Positions 52,821-61,918 are shown, numbered from the stretch's first letter. The stretch is 64,000 nucleotides of DNA from Paraburkholderia phenazinium (GCF_900141745.1 NZ_FSRM01000002.1:62001-126000); one strand, 5' to 3'. The notes: a model not told the origin generated them from the sequence alone. Numbers and translations: made by a program.

Positions 52821-54482
52821 TCAATGCGTCGCCGCTAACTCCGGTTGGGTGCGCTTGAGCGCGACTTCCATCAGCGCATCTTCGAGAATCATCTGAGCCC
52901 CTTTCTCCGCCACCATCATCGTCGGCGCATTGATATTGCCGGACGTGATGTTCGGGAAGATCGACGCATCCACCACGCGCAAGCCTGCGATGCCGTGTAC
53001 GCGCAGGCGTTCGTCGACCACAGAAGTCTGCGCATCGGAGCCCATCGCGCATGATCCACACAGGTGGTAGATCGAACCCGACTGCTCGCGGAAATACTGC
53101 AGAAAACCCTCTCGCGTATTGACCTGCGGCCCTGGTGAAATCTCTTCGACCGTGATGCCCTGCAACGCCGGCGTGGCCATCACCTTGCGCACCAGTTCAC
53201 AACCCTGAATCACTTCGTCGATGTCTTTGTCCGTGGTCAACGCGTTGATACGAATCTTCGCCGCGTCTTCCACACGGTTCGAGGCGATTTCGATCGTGCC
53301 GCGGCTCGTCGGCCGGCATGGATTGAACGCCAGCAGGAAGCCAGAATATGGTTCCGGCTCGAGGCTCGCCTTGCTGCTCTTAGGAATGCGATACGACAAC
53401 GGGTTGAAATAGAGCTGCAAGTTAGGCTGCGCCTCCTGGTCGTTGCCCTTGAAAAAGCCACCGGACTGATTCACGCTCATCGCGAGCGGCCCCTTGCGGG
53501 TCAACAGATACTGCAGACCCAGCTTGAGCTTGCCGAGCAGCGGCCGCATTTCGTCGTTTAACGTCTTCACGTTGGCGCGATAGTAGAAGCTTACGCACAG
53601 ATGATCCTGCAGATTTTGCCCGACTGCCGGCAATTCATGCACGAGCGGAATGCGATGCTGCGCGAGCAACGCCTTGGCGCCGACGCCGGACAGCTGCAAC
53701 AGCTTCGGCGTATCCACTGCGCCAGCCGACAAGATCACCTCACGATTCGCTAAAAACCTGCGCTCGCTGCCGCCCTGCTTGACCACTACGCCCGTCGCAC
53801 GCTTGTTGGTGTCGAACAGCACCTGGCTCACCAGCACGTCACGTTCGACGCTCAGATTCTTGCGCTCCAGTACCGGATGAAGATATTCGAAGCTGCTCGA
53901 CGAACGTTGCCCGTTGCGCGTGTTCACATCGTAAATGCCCGCACCTTCGAACTGCGCACCATTGAAGTCTTGAGTCCGCTGATAACCCGCCTGCTCGCAG
54001 CCCTTCAAAAACACGTGGCAAATCGGATGTACGGCATCCTTCATCGGTGAAATGCGAATTGGGCCATCTTGGCCGTGATATTCAGTATTGCCAAGAGGAT
54101 GCGACTCGAGCTTGCGGAAATACGGCAGCACGTCGTTAAACGACCAGCCTTTGTTGCCCGCGGCCGCCCAGTCGTCGAAATCGTGCGGTTGACCGCGCAC
54201 GAAGATCATTGCGTTGATCGATCCCGAGCCGCCCTGCACCTTGCCGCGCGGACAATAGATTGGCCGGTTGTCGAGTTCCTTTTCGGGCTCGCTGTAGTAC
54301 ATCCAGTTATAGGTTTCGTTGTAGTACGTTTTGGTGAAACCCACTGGGACCTTGAACCAGAACGAGCTATCTTTGCCGCCCGCTTCGAGCAGCAGCACCG
54401 AGTATTCACCCGAGGCCGTCAGGCGATTCGCGAGGATGCAGCCCGCAGAGCCGGCGCCGACGATAATGTAGTCGTAGTTCAT
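52821..54482 (-). CDS. GMC-family FAD oxidoreductase (choline/alcohol dehydrogenase-like)
   Basis: A 553-aa GMC flavoenzyme. FAD site YIIVGAGSAGCILANRL, GMC signature 1 near GKVQGGSGSINAMIFVRG, and the C-terminal IYHLCGSCAMG with the catalytic His pair region (VVDASIFPNITSGNINAPTMM). It probably oxidises an alcohol or sugar-type substrate in the pathway of its operon neighbours. It follows the mandelate-racemase-like gene by 55 bases. Confidence 0.93.
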   Translation of the reverse strand: MNYDYIIVGAGSAGCILANRLTASGEYSVLLLEAGGKDSSFWFKVPVGFTKTYYNETYNWMYYSEPEKELDNRPIYCPRGKVQGGSGSINAMIFVRGQPHDFDDWAAAGNKGWSFNDVLPYFRKLESHPLGNTEYHGQDGPIRISPMKDAVHPICHVFLKGCEQAGYQRTQDFNGAQFEGAGIYDVNTRNGQRSSSSFEYLHPVLERKNLSVERDVLVSQVLFDTNKRATGVVVKQGGSERRFLANREVILSAGAVDTPKLLQLSGVGAKALLAQHRIPLVHELPAVGQNLQDHLCVSFYYRANVKTLNDEMRPLLGKLKLGLQYLLTRKGPLAMSVNQSGGFFKGNDQEAQPNLQLYFNPLSYRIPKSSKASLEPEPYSGFLLAFNPCRPTSRGTIEIASNRVEDAAKIRINALTTDKDIDEVIQGCELVRKVMATPALQGITVEEISPGPQVNTREGFLQYFREQSGSIYHLCGSCAMGSDAQTSVVDERLRVHGIAGLRVVDASIFPNITSGNINAPTMMVAEKGAQMILEDALMEVALKRTQPELAATH

Positions 54483-54537
54483 GGTGTAGTTCGCCCGATG
54501 GCGCCCGCTTCAGTGAATGCGAAATTGACTCTCAAGT

Positions 54538-55755
54538 TCAACCCTTGGCCGGCGCAAGATCCTTGACGTCGGCGGGCTTCGCGGCCATCTGCAGATGCAG
54601 GCGTTCGCCGCTGTACGGCGAGTGTTGCCGCACCACATCCATGTCCAGTTCGACGCCAAGACCCGGCTCGCGTGACGGAATGATGTAGCCGTCTTCCCAG
54701 CGAATCGGTGTCTTCAATACTTCCGCATGGAATCCGCCCCACGTCCCAATGCTTTCCTGAATCAGGAAGTTCGGCGTGCAAGCCGCCAGTTGAATGCTCG
54801 CTGCGGCGCCCACCGGCCCGTTGTAGAGATGCGGCGCGATCTGCGCGTAGTACACCTCAGCAATGCTCGCGACTTTCTTCGCTTCGAGCAGACCGCCTAC
54901 GCGCGCCACGTTCAATTGCAGAATCGATGCCGCGCCCGCCTCGAGCAGCTTGAAGAACTCGTACTTGGTGGTCAGACGCTCGCCAGCCGCGATAGGAATG
55001 CTGGTGTGTTTGGCCACTTGCGCCATCGCGCCTTCCTGTCCCGGCGGCACCGGCTCTTCGAACCAGAGCGGATCGTATTTCTCGAGACGTTTGGCAAGAC
55101 GGATAGCCGACGACGGCACCATTTGCCCATGTGTGCCGAACAGCAAATCGGCCTTGCTGCCCACCGCTTCGCGCACCCTGCGGCAAAACAGTTCGCAACG
55201 GTCCAGTACTTCTATCGACAACTGGTGACCGGAATACGCGGTGTACGGACCTGCCGGGTCGAACTTGACCGCCGTGAAGCCGCGTTTCACGTTCTGGACC
55301 GCGCATTCGGCCGCGAGATCGGGATCGTCGTAATCGTATTCGCCGTCGCGATTCTTCGGATACAGATAGGTGTACGAGCGAAGCCGTTCGTTGACCATGC
55401 CGCCCATCAGTTCGTAGACAGGCTTGCCGGCAGCCTTGCCGATGATGTCCCAGCAGGCCATCTCCAGGCCGCTGACGATGCCCATCATGGTCAGGTCGGG
55501 ACGCTGCGTAAAGCCGCTCGAATAGGCTTCACGCCACAGCCGCTCGACGTGATGCGGATCCTTGTCGAGCAGATAGCGGCCGAACACATCGTCGATGAGA
55601 TGGGTCATCGCATTCGGATGAAACGTCGCCGAATAGATTTCGCCGACGCCTTCAATCCCGCACGCCGTCTTCAGCTTGACGAAGATCCAGTACATGCCGC
55701 CCAGATGCGGCGGCGGCACGGCGACGATATGCGTTTCGAGCGAGACAACTTTCAT
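54538..55755 (-). CDS. mandelate racemase/enolase-superfamily sugar-acid dehydratase-like protein
   Basis: A 405-aa enolase-superfamily protein. The KxD-type base is at K164-D166 (VKFD), metal ligands E234 or E233 in WFEEPVPP and E259 in AGERL, and the second base H309 in APHL. At the first metal ligand, galactonate-dehydratase-type enzymes have DxH, but here it is FGTHG (206-210), so the Asp is Gly. It may bind metal differently or act as another reaction type. It starts directly after the MFS stop (TAAATG). Confidence 0.9.
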   Translation of the reverse strand: MKVVSLETHIVAVPPPHLGGMYWIFVKLKTACGIEGVGEIYSATFHPNAMTHLIDDVFGRYLLDKDPHHVERLWREAYSSGFTQRPDLTMMGIVSGLEMACWDIIGKAAGKPVYELMGGMVNERLRSYTYLYPKNRDGEYDYDDPDLAAECAVQNVKRGFTAVKFDPAGPYTAYSGHQLSIEVLDRCELFCRRVREAVGSKADLLFGTHGQMVPSSAIRLAKRLEKYDPLWFEEPVPPGQEGAMAQVAKHTSIPIAAGERLTTKYEFFKLLEAGAASILQLNVARVGGLLEAKKVASIAEVYYAQIAPHLYNGPVGAAASIQLAACTPNFLIQESIGTWGGFHAEVLKTPIRWEDGYIIPSREPGLGVELDMDVVRQHSPYSGERLHLQMAAKPADVKDLAPAKG

Positions 55756-57078
55756 TTACAGACCTTCTTTCCTGTTAAGCATGTTTCTAAGTGCAAGAGC
55801 AGCGAAGCCGCCGAGCGCAGCGACTGCGGCTACATAACCAAAGTAGAGCTGGTACCCGAATACACCGGGATAGGTCTGCGTCAGATAGCCGTTGATAAGC
55901 GGCAGAAAGACATCCGGCGAATAGCCGAGCACCGAGATCAAACCGATTGCCAGACCCATCGTTTCGACCGGCACATTGCAGCGATCGAGCAACGACCAGT
56001 ACAAGCCGCGAATCGCGTAAGTCAGAATGCCGATGAACAACACGAGGAGCACCAGCGCCACGTGGCTGCCAATTCCAGGCGCAGCAACCAGTCCGAGCAG
56101 CGAGAGTGCCGCGAGGAACAGCGCGATCACCAGCACGGAGACCTTGGAAAAGCGGTCGCCGAGGAAACCGCCACCAATGCCGCCGATAGGCCGCATCCAC
56201 AGCTTGAGCGTGGTGATCGTGCCGGCCATCACCACGGAGAGGCCAATCGCGCCTTCATGCAGATAGGCCGAAAAGCTGTAGGTCGCCCAGAAGACCTGAT
56301 AACCGCAGAACACAATGGCGGCCACCAGCCACAGTTCCGGAATCGAGGCGAGCGTTTTCAGGTCGACAAAGACGTTACTGCGCCTGCGTATGGCGGCGTG
56401 GTCCGCCGCGGCTTTGCTACCCCGCGGATCCTTCACGAGACCAAGCACAACGCCGAGCACAATGCACAGAAACGCGTACATGTAGACCACCAGCTTGAAA
56501 CCTGCCGCGACCGGTTCGCCACGCGTCTGCGTCATCCAGGCGAACAAGGTGATCGCAACGGTCGCCAGCAGCGCTTCGATCAGGCCACGGCCACCGTCGA
56601 GAAAACCGAAGAAGCGGCCTTGTTCGTCTGCTCCGGCGATCATCGACACGCGCTTGATGACGGCAGCCCAGAACGTCAGACCGGTCGACAGGCCCCAGCC
56701 GCCGAAGATGACCATCAGCAGATGAAACGACGGCGCGGTCGAATACCACAGACCCAGCGCGCCGGTTGCGACCAGTGAGAAACTGATGAGCATGCGCGGC
56801 GCGATACGGTCGGCGAGCCAGCCGCTCGGCAGATAGCTGATCAGGAAGATCGTCCCAAGCGACGAGTAGAGGTAGCCGAGCTGGCTGTCGGTGATATGGA
56901 ACACCTCCAGCATGGTCGGCTGATACACCTGCCGCAAATAAAGAATGGGATAAATCGCGCCGGCGGCGATCACCAGCAGCAACAGTTGCACATAGCGCTG
57001 TGCAGCGTTTTTCCGCACGGCGGCTGCGTCGTGGGCAACCGACAGCGCGGCGTTGGATTGAACCGGTTGAGATGACAC
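55756..57078 (-). CDS. MFS transporter
   Basis: A 440-aa carrier with about 12 spans. The first loop has SGWLADRIAPRML and the middle has GRGLIEALLATVAI. It is related to hexuronate/sugar-phosphate-type carriers but the group is not clear. The GTG start at 57078 has AGGAG about 8 bases upstream; the frame is open to 57117. Its stop and the dehydratase start are adjacent, so they are co-translated. Confidence 0.88.
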   Translation of the reverse strand: MSSQPVQSNAALSVAHDAAAVRKNAAQRYVQLLLLVIAAGAIYPILYLRQVYQPTMLEVFHITDSQLGYLYSSLGTIFLISYLPSGWLADRIAPRMLISFSLVATGALGLWYSTAPSFHLLMVIFGGWGLSTGLTFWAAVIKRVSMIAGADEQGRFFGFLDGGRGLIEALLATVAITLFAWMTQTRGEPVAAGFKLVVYMYAFLCIVLGVVLGLVKDPRGSKAAADHAAIRRRSNVFVDLKTLASIPELWLVAAIVFCGYQVFWATYSFSAYLHEGAIGLSVVMAGTITTLKLWMRPIGGIGGGFLGDRFSKVSVLVIALFLAALSLLGLVAAPGIGSHVALVLLVLFIGILTYAIRGLYWSLLDRCNVPVETMGLAIGLISVLGYSPDVFLPLINGYLTQTYPGVFGYQLYFGYVAAVAALGGFAALALRNMLNRKEGL

Positions 57079-57151
57079 TGGGGTGCTCCTAAGAGACACA
57101 CAAGGCCTGCAGCGCATTGCTGCCCCGGCTTTGTCGCATCTCCAATATCTT

Positions 57152-57161
57152 TGTTATGGTT
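57152..57161. promoter_or_regulatory. TGTTATGGTT motif upstream of the MFS-dehydratase operon
   Basis: The 10 bases lie 74 bases upstream of the MFS start. An identical copy lies upstream of the aldehyde dehydrogenase gene (58812-58821). On the coding strand it reads AACCATAACA. It may be a shared regulator or promoter element. Confidence 0.3.
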
Positions 57162-57244
57162 GCAGCGTGCTTGCGCGAGACTGCAGGTTCAGAAAGGGCG
57201 CGCCGCTGTGTGCAGCGTGCCGGGTTTGAGTGTGTATCGAGCCT

Positions 57245-58669
57245 TTAGTACTTCATGACCACGAGGCGTGTCTGCGTAAATTCGAGCATGCCGTGCTTGC
57301 CATCGTCGCCGCCGAGGCCAGAGCGCTTCCAGCCCGCGTGGAAGCCCTGATACGGGTCGGCCGGCGTGCGGTTCACGTACAGCTCCCCCGCTTCGATGCC
57401 GTTGGCGATCTTCATCGCAGAACGATAGTTCTCGGTGTAAAGCACTGACGACAAACCGAACTGGTGATCGTTAGCCATCCCAAGCGCTTCGTCGAGCGTG
57501 CTGTATTTGACGACCGGCATGATCGGACCAAAGGTCTCTTCCTGGATGATCTCCATGTCCTGGCTGCAGTTCGAGAGCAACGTTGCCGGGTAAAAGAAAC
57601 CGTTGCCGCCGGGCAACTCGCCACCCGTCTCGAGCCTGGCGCCCGCTTCCACGGCGCGCATGACCATTGCATGGATCGACTGACGCGACGCCTCGTTCAC
57701 AAGCGGCCCCATGAGGGCGGCGTTTTCAGCGCGGTCGCCGATTTTCACCGCACTCATGTGCTGCCTGAGCAGCGCGACAAAGCGATCGTGCACGCTCTCG
57801 TGCACATAGACGCGTTCGATCGCCGTGCACAACTGGCCACAATGTGTGGTCTTGGACGCCACCAGTTCGCGCGCGGCCTTTTCGAGGTCGGCATCCGGCT
57901 CGACGATGGCGGGCGTTTTGCCGCCCAGTTCGAGCGACGGCTTGGCGATGTTCGCCTTGCAATACTCGAGCACCTTGCGCCCGGCACTGACGCTGCCCGT
58001 CAACGTGATCATGCCGACCGCCGGATGCGTGCAGACGTCTTCCGCGGTCGCGTGACTCATGGCCAGAATGTTCACGACACCTGCCGGCAAACCGGCGCGT
58101 TCGACTGCCCTGGCAATTTCGAATGCCGAGATCGGCGTGTTGTTGCTTGGGCGCACCACGACCGTGTTGCCGGAGATCAGAGCAGGCGCGATCTTGCGCA
58201 GCAATGTGTAGACCGGATAGTTGAACGGAATCAGGCAGGCGACGACACCGATCGGCTCGCGATGCAAGACCAGATTCTCGTCGGGGGTATCGCTCGGAAT
58301 GACTTCGCCTTCGATGCGGCGCGCCCATTCCGCGTGATAGTGGGTGATTTGAGCGGCATAGATAGCTTCGTTAGTGGCATCCGCGACGCTTTTACCGGAC
58401 TCCAGCGCGAGCGCGGCGCCGATAGCTGGTGCACATTCCGTCAAGGCATCTGCAAGCTTGTGCAGATGGACCGCCCGCTCGGCGGCGGGCAGCTTACGCC
58501 AGCCTTTCTGCGCAATGGCGGCGGCGCCGACCGCGGCGAATGCTTCGTCTCTCGACGCAGCGGAGACCTGGGCAACCAGGGCGCCGGTAGCGGGGTTGTA
58601 GACGGAGATGAGGTCGCCGGTTGCGGGTTCGATGAACTGGCCGTTAGCAAAATTCCGCTCGAGTCGCAT
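57245..58669 (-). CDS. NAD-dependent aldehyde dehydrogenase (lactaldehyde/glycolaldehyde, AldA-like)
   Basis: A 474-aa aldehyde dehydrogenase. General base E247 in LELGGK, catalytic C281 in HCGQLCTAIER. The C-terminal YQGFHAGWKRSGLGG and DGKHGMLEF match AldA-type lactaldehyde dehydrogenases. The NAD-binding KPSE motif reads RPSN here (173-176). It is likely to oxidise the C2 or C3 aldehyde from aldol cleavage of a keto-deoxy acid. It lies upstream of the MFS operon on the same strand. Confidence 0.92.
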   Translation of the reverse strand: MRLERNFANGQFIEPATGDLISVYNPATGALVAQVSAASRDEAFAAVGAAAIAQKGWRKLPAAERAVHLHKLADALTECAPAIGAALALESGKSVADATNEAIYAAQITHYHAEWARRIEGEVIPSDTPDENLVLHREPIGVVACLIPFNYPVYTLLRKIAPALISGNTVVVRPSNNTPISAFEIARAVERAGLPAGVVNILAMSHATAEDVCTHPAVGMITLTGSVSAGRKVLEYCKANIAKPSLELGGKTPAIVEPDADLEKAARELVASKTTHCGQLCTAIERVYVHESVHDRFVALLRQHMSAVKIGDRAENAALMGPLVNEASRQSIHAMVMRAVEAGARLETGGELPGGNGFFYPATLLSNCSQDMEIIQEETFGPIMPVVKYSTLDEALGMANDHQFGLSSVLYTENYRSAMKIANGIEAGELYVNRTPADPYQGFHAGWKRSGLGGDDGKHGMLEFTQTRLVVMKY

Positions 58670-58811
58670 AGTCTTTACCAGGTGGCGTGGTGCGAAAAAC
58701 ACATTGCCGGCCGCGATGAATGGCACGCCGCCGGTGCATGGGCAGAATTCTTCTCCGCGTCGCGAGGACCGACAAGCGACTAATTCGAGCCACAAACATT
58801 CGAAAAACTCA

Positions 58812-58821
58812 TGTTATGGTT
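58812..58821. promoter_or_regulatory. TGTTATGGTT motif upstream of the aldehyde dehydrogenase
   Basis: Second copy of the 10-base motif at 57152-57161. It lies 143 bases upstream of the start at 58669, in the divergent region shared with the acetyltransferase gene. Confidence 0.3.
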
Positions 58822-58925
58822 CGAGGCCTGGTGTGAAACACGAGCAATTAAAATGCGAAGCCGGACCCCGTCTGGAAACGTGGTCCAGGCCGATCACATC
58901 TGCCGTACAGAGGGAAACACAAGTC

Positions 58926-59417
58926 ATGTCCTCCCGCCGCAAATGGGAATTCGAGCTTTTCACGCACGCCGCCCCGGACGTATGCGCAGCGGTCACGCGG
59001 GCTATCGCAAGGGAGGACGTCCCCGCGATCGCCTCGATCATGTACCGCGCTTTTCAAGGCACCGTGGATGACGACGGCATGCCGGAGGAGCAGGCCGCGC
59101 GGAAGGTGAACGCGATCATCGACGGCAAATATGGGCCGTTCATCGCAGCGGCGTCGCGTGTCGCCATCGTCGACGGCGAGTGTGCGGCGTTTTTGCTCGC
59201 GACCGATTACGAGCCGTACGGGATGCCGGTGATTGCAGCGATCGCTGTCGCACCGGAGTACCGCCGACGGCGATATGGCCGGCTTCTTCTGCAAGCGGCG
59301 ACCCAGGCGCTTGCGACCTTGGGCTACTGCCGCTGTTGCGCCATGATCAGCCCCGGCAATGCCGCCTCCGAAGCCTTGTTCGTATCGATCGGGTTCAAAG
59401 AGGCGCAGCCGTCGTAA
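58926..59417 (+). CDS. GNAT-family acetyltransferase
   Basis: A 163-aa GNAT protein. The acetyl-CoA loop is VAPEYRRRRYGRLLLQ (about 114-129), followed by the helix and ISPGNAASEALFVSIGFKE, which is typical of the family end. The acceptor is unknown. The start at 58926 is used because GAGGGA precedes it; the longer open frame to 58608 is non-coding in the aldehyde dehydrogenase promoter. Confidence 0.88.
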   Translation: MSSRRKWEFELFTHAAPDVCAAVTRAIAREDVPAIASIMYRAFQGTVDDDGMPEEQAARKVNAIIDGKYGPFIAAASRVAIVDGECAAFLLATDYEPYGMPVIAAIAVAPEYRRRRYGRLLLQAATQALATLGYCRCCAMISPGNAASEALFVSIGFKEAQPS

Positions 59418-59481
59418 AGCGCTGGCGACACCGGTTTATAGGTAGGTCGAGAACATGCGCCACCAGGCGCACTCAGAGCCG

Positions 59482-59730
59482 CTAGCCGAGGCGCAACAAG
59501 GATGCCTGACTAGCGAGCAAAGTTTGAAGTTCATTCGAGTCGGGCCGAGTCCCCCAGTTTCGGGCGCCGGCCACTGACGCAATGGCGATCCACGAATTGG
59601 GTGGAAACCATTCCTGCACGACGGTTGTGCCCTGCAGAACACGAAGACGCCCCGTTTGCTCGCAATAGTCGGCGCACAGCTCCGTGCCGTCCAGTTGGGC
59701 AGTGACGAGGGGGTTACGCGTTCGCTGCAT
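59482..59730 (-). CDS. small hypothetical protein
   Basis: An 82-aa soluble protein, MQRTRNPLVTAQ at the N-terminus, with VVQEWFPPNSWIAIASV in the middle. I do not recognise it. The ATG at 59730 has GGGAG about 7 bases upstream. The region is otherwise empty on the other strand, which supports it. Confidence 0.55.
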   Translation of the reverse strand: MQRTRNPLVTAQLDGTELCADYCEQTGRLRVLQGTTVVQEWFPPNSWIAIASVAGARNWGTRPDSNELQTLLASQASLLRLG

Positions 59731-60069
59731 TGAGATCTCCCGCATAAAAGAACCTGGCGCGCGAAGGCGACGTACGACCCGTGCGCGATGCCGGTCGCGA
59801 CGTACACGCGAGCGCGCACGACCTCGGTGATTGCCCTGTGACCGGGTGCTACCGGCGACACGGGCAGTGACGGGAGTCTATGAAGAGTTCGGATTTACAG
59901 GTGAAACGTGCATGCGAGATTGGTAACGTGAGGTTACCGATCGCGTCTCCAGGAGCGCGGGACTTGTCGGGGGCTCCCGACTTTATTGCACCGTGCATCC
60001 AGTGATGAGGAGACCTCGTATATGAAGTGACGCGGCGCAATTTCTGCATCGCATTCTGGGAGAAATGAA
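59731..60069. other. intergenic region with one palindrome
   Basis: About 340 bases without a convincing gene. It holds GGTAAC-N5-GTTACC at 59922-59938 and the ribosome site of the gene at 60070. Confidence 0.4.
59922..59938. promoter_or_regulatory. GGTAAC-N5-GTTACC palindrome
   Basis: A perfect inverted repeat with 6-bp arms and a GTGAG spacer, about 130 bases upstream of the small secreted protein. It could be a regulator site, or a promoter-linked element. Confidence 0.35.
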
Positions 60070-60327
60070 ATGAACAAGGCAATGCTGACTGTCGTTTTGA
60101 CGGGAGTGGCTGCGGTTTCGTTTGGGGTGTCGGGTGTGGCGTTTGCCGGCAATGCGCATGGTGCCGCGACGGCGGGGATGACTTACCAAGGGGATCCGGC
60201 TTCCAGTCCCTGGACGACCAAGCCTGCGGGGTGGACTATGGGGCAGCGTGCAGACGCGGAGCCCGCAGTGGCCGGGAATGCTTCTGAGAATGTAGTGGTG
60301 AGTCGCGCGCAGGCGGAGGCGCAATAA
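60070..60327 (+). CDS. small secreted protein of unknown function
   Basis: An 85-aa protein with a clear signal peptide (MNKAMLTVVLTGVAAVSFG, cleaved near VAFAG). The mature part of about 55 residues is Ala/Gly/Thr-rich and has PWTTKPAGWTMGQR. Unknown. TGGGAGA precedes the ATG by about 7 bases. The 3' end is 15 bases from the large inverted-repeat element. Confidence 0.65.
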   Translation: MNKAMLTVVLTGVAAVSFGVSGVAFAGNAHGAATAGMTYQGDPASSPWTTKPAGWTMGQRADAEPAVAGNASENVVVSRAQAEAQ

Positions 60328-60341
60328 GAACCGAGGTTTGC

Positions 60342-60764
60342 TTTTTGCCTGCGGCACTTGACCGCGTTCCTGCAAAGCTGGCCTCTCCTTGCCCTGCTAT
60401 CGGTCTATCAGCTTCGCCCAGAGCGGAGCGGCAATCCAAAATAGTTAGAATACCTACACAGTTCGCAGGGGAAGTTATGCCCGACGGCGTGGCGCGAAGC
60501 GCGACGCTGGAACGGATGATCGCTGTGTCACTGACGGGTGTGGTCCGAGGGCGCAATGCGTGCGCGGACCACTCCGTGTTCACACAAGTGGTGGACACCT
60601 ACAGGCTAGCGGTTGGAAGCCCGCTTTCTTTGCTTACTTTCTTTGCGGCGGCAAAGAAAGTAAGTGCCGCCCCGCACAGGGGCAAAGCTAATAGACCGAT
60701 AGCAATGCAAGGAAAGGCCAACACCGCCGGAAAAACAACCAACCCAAGGCGCCGCAGGCAAAAA
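60342..60764. repeat. composite inverted-repeat element (about 420 bp)
   Basis: Outer arms share TTTTTGCCTGCGGC (60342-60355) with its complement at 60751-60764. Inner arms of 41 bases (60379-60419 and 60680-60720) match in 36 of 41 positions as an inverted repeat. Inside are an 8-bp stem, GTGGTCCG/CGGACCAC (about 60540-60573), and a perfect 14-bp hairpin (60633-60646 with 60651-60664). It resembles a MITE or a large Burkholderia intergenic repeat. No protein gene is convincing inside. Confidence 0.65.
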
Positions 60765-60775
60765 CCCCCAACCCC

Positions 60776-61036
60776 CTACAACTCCGGCCGAACCAAATCC
60801 CCAGCAACAATCCCCTCACCCCGCACCTGCGCAGCAGCCAACGCCTCAACCTTGGTAACAAAAGGCCCAATCTCCCCCGCCCCATCGAATGGAAACAACA
60901 CCTTCCCATCGGTCTTGCGAACCACCTTCAAGACACCAAAAAACCGCCGATACCCGGCGAGTCGGGTCGAAGCCGAGACTTCGAAATCGCTCTCGGACTT
61001 CGCTGGAACACTGGGAATGAATGCAGACTTGCTCAT
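60776..61036 (-). CDS. small conserved-type hypothetical protein
   Basis: An 86-aa soluble protein beginning MSKSAFIPSVPAKSE with GYRRFFGVLKVVRKTDGKVLF in the middle and an Ala-rich helix near the C-terminus. It looks like a small DNA- or protein-binding domain rather than a secreted protein. I recall similar small Burkholderia proteins of unknown function. It has no signal peptide. The nearby repeat element may supply its terminator. Confidence 0.6.
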   Translation of the reverse strand: MSKSAFIPSVPAKSESDFEVSASTRLAGYRRFFGVLKVVRKTDGKVLFPFDGAGEIGPFVTKVEALAAAQVRGEGIVAGDLVRPEL

Positions 61037-61165
61037 ACGTCGAAACGAGGTGAATTAGGAAGCGCAAGCGCCCACGACCACGTACGGATCGCCGCAGGCA
61101 CCCAAAGCAAACCAGCATTGTCGCAAATCTTCACGCACCGCGAGTGACACGAGCGCAATACCAGA

Positions 61166-61435
61166 TCAATACGCTTCCCTGAACCACGGCCCCCACACCG
61201 CTCCATCGCCCTTCAACCGCGTATAAGTAGCGCTTTGCCCCGTCGGAAGCTCCGACGTATCGCCCTGCGGCTTGGCGTCAGTGGTATGCAGCGCAAATGC
61301 CTGCCGCTCGTCCGTGTCCACAGTGACACGTCCAATCGGCTCCAGAACGTCGCTTTGCGCGGATTCCAGCAGCGCGAAGTAAGGGGTCAGACGGCCCCAA
61401 AACGATGTCAACTCTTCCTGCAAGTAATGTTTCAT
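61166..61435 (-). CDS. small hypothetical protein
   Basis: An 89-aa soluble protein. MKHYLQEELTSFWGRLTPYF at the N-terminus, then IGRVTVDTDERQAFALHTTD, a strand-rich middle. Unknown. The ATG at 61435 has GAGG about 7 bases upstream; the open frame begins at 61459. Confidence 0.6.
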   Translation of the reverse strand: MKHYLQEELTSFWGRLTPYFALLESAQSDVLEPIGRVTVDTDERQAFALHTTDAKPQGDTSELPTGQSATYTRLKGDGAVWGPWFREAY

Positions 61436-61652
61436 GTATTTCCTCGGGAGAGTGTGCACGCAGTTTACCCTACCCTGACATTACAGTTTCCCAACACCGC
61501 CTGGCTGGCATTTGTCCGATTTAAGCGACCTACAGAAACATCATGATTGGCAGGTTTGATATCAGCGTGGTACAAAGTCATTCTTCGCGTTCGGTCGCGG
61601 GGCGAAGACGCGGCACACGCGAACGCGACATTTAAATTGAATGGATTAAAAA

Positions 61653-61856
61653 ATGGCAACCGGTATTGTGAAGTGGTTCAATGATGCAAAGGGTTTTGGT
61701 TTCATTACGCCTGACGGCGGCGGCGAAGATCTGTTCGCGCACTTCTCGGAAGTTCAGGGAAGCGGCTTCAAATCGCTGCAGGAAAACCAGAAGGTCAGCT
61801 TCGAAGTGAAGCAAGGCCCGAAGGGTAAGCAAGCGGCAAACATCACGCCGCTGTAA
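61653..61856 (+). CDS. cold-shock protein (CspA family)
   Basis: A 67-aa OB-fold protein. [20 protein letters not shown], then [10 protein letters not shown] with both RNP motifs (KGFGFI and LFAHF). It binds RNA/ssDNA and acts as an RNA chaperone. The length is standard. The long upstream region (61436-61652) may be a regulatory leader. A strong terminator follows. Confidence 0.96.
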   Translation: MATGIVKWFNDAKGFGFITPDGGGEDLFAHFSEVQGSGFKSLQENQKVSFEVKQGPKGKQAANITPL

Positions 61857-61884
61857 CAGGCCGGGACGTTCGTTCCCCCCTGCT

Positions 61885-61918
61885 GCAAATGGCCCGCCTC
61901 GGCGGGCCATTTGCTTTT
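61885..61918 (+). terminator. strong intrinsic terminator of the cold-shock gene
   Basis: Perfect 14-bp stem GCAAATGGCCCGCC (61885-61898) and its complement (61901-61914), TC loop, then TTTT. Confidence 0.85.

Noticed and set aside
54727..56778. 683-codon open frame on the plus strand
   Set aside because: It is antisense to the MFS and mandelate-racemase genes, is His/Arg/Gln-rich and has no recognisable domain. High G+C leaves such frames open.
60345..61058. 237-codon plus-strand frame through the repeat element
   Set aside because: It covers the inverted-repeat arms and hairpins and continues antisense to the small gene at 60776; not protein-like.
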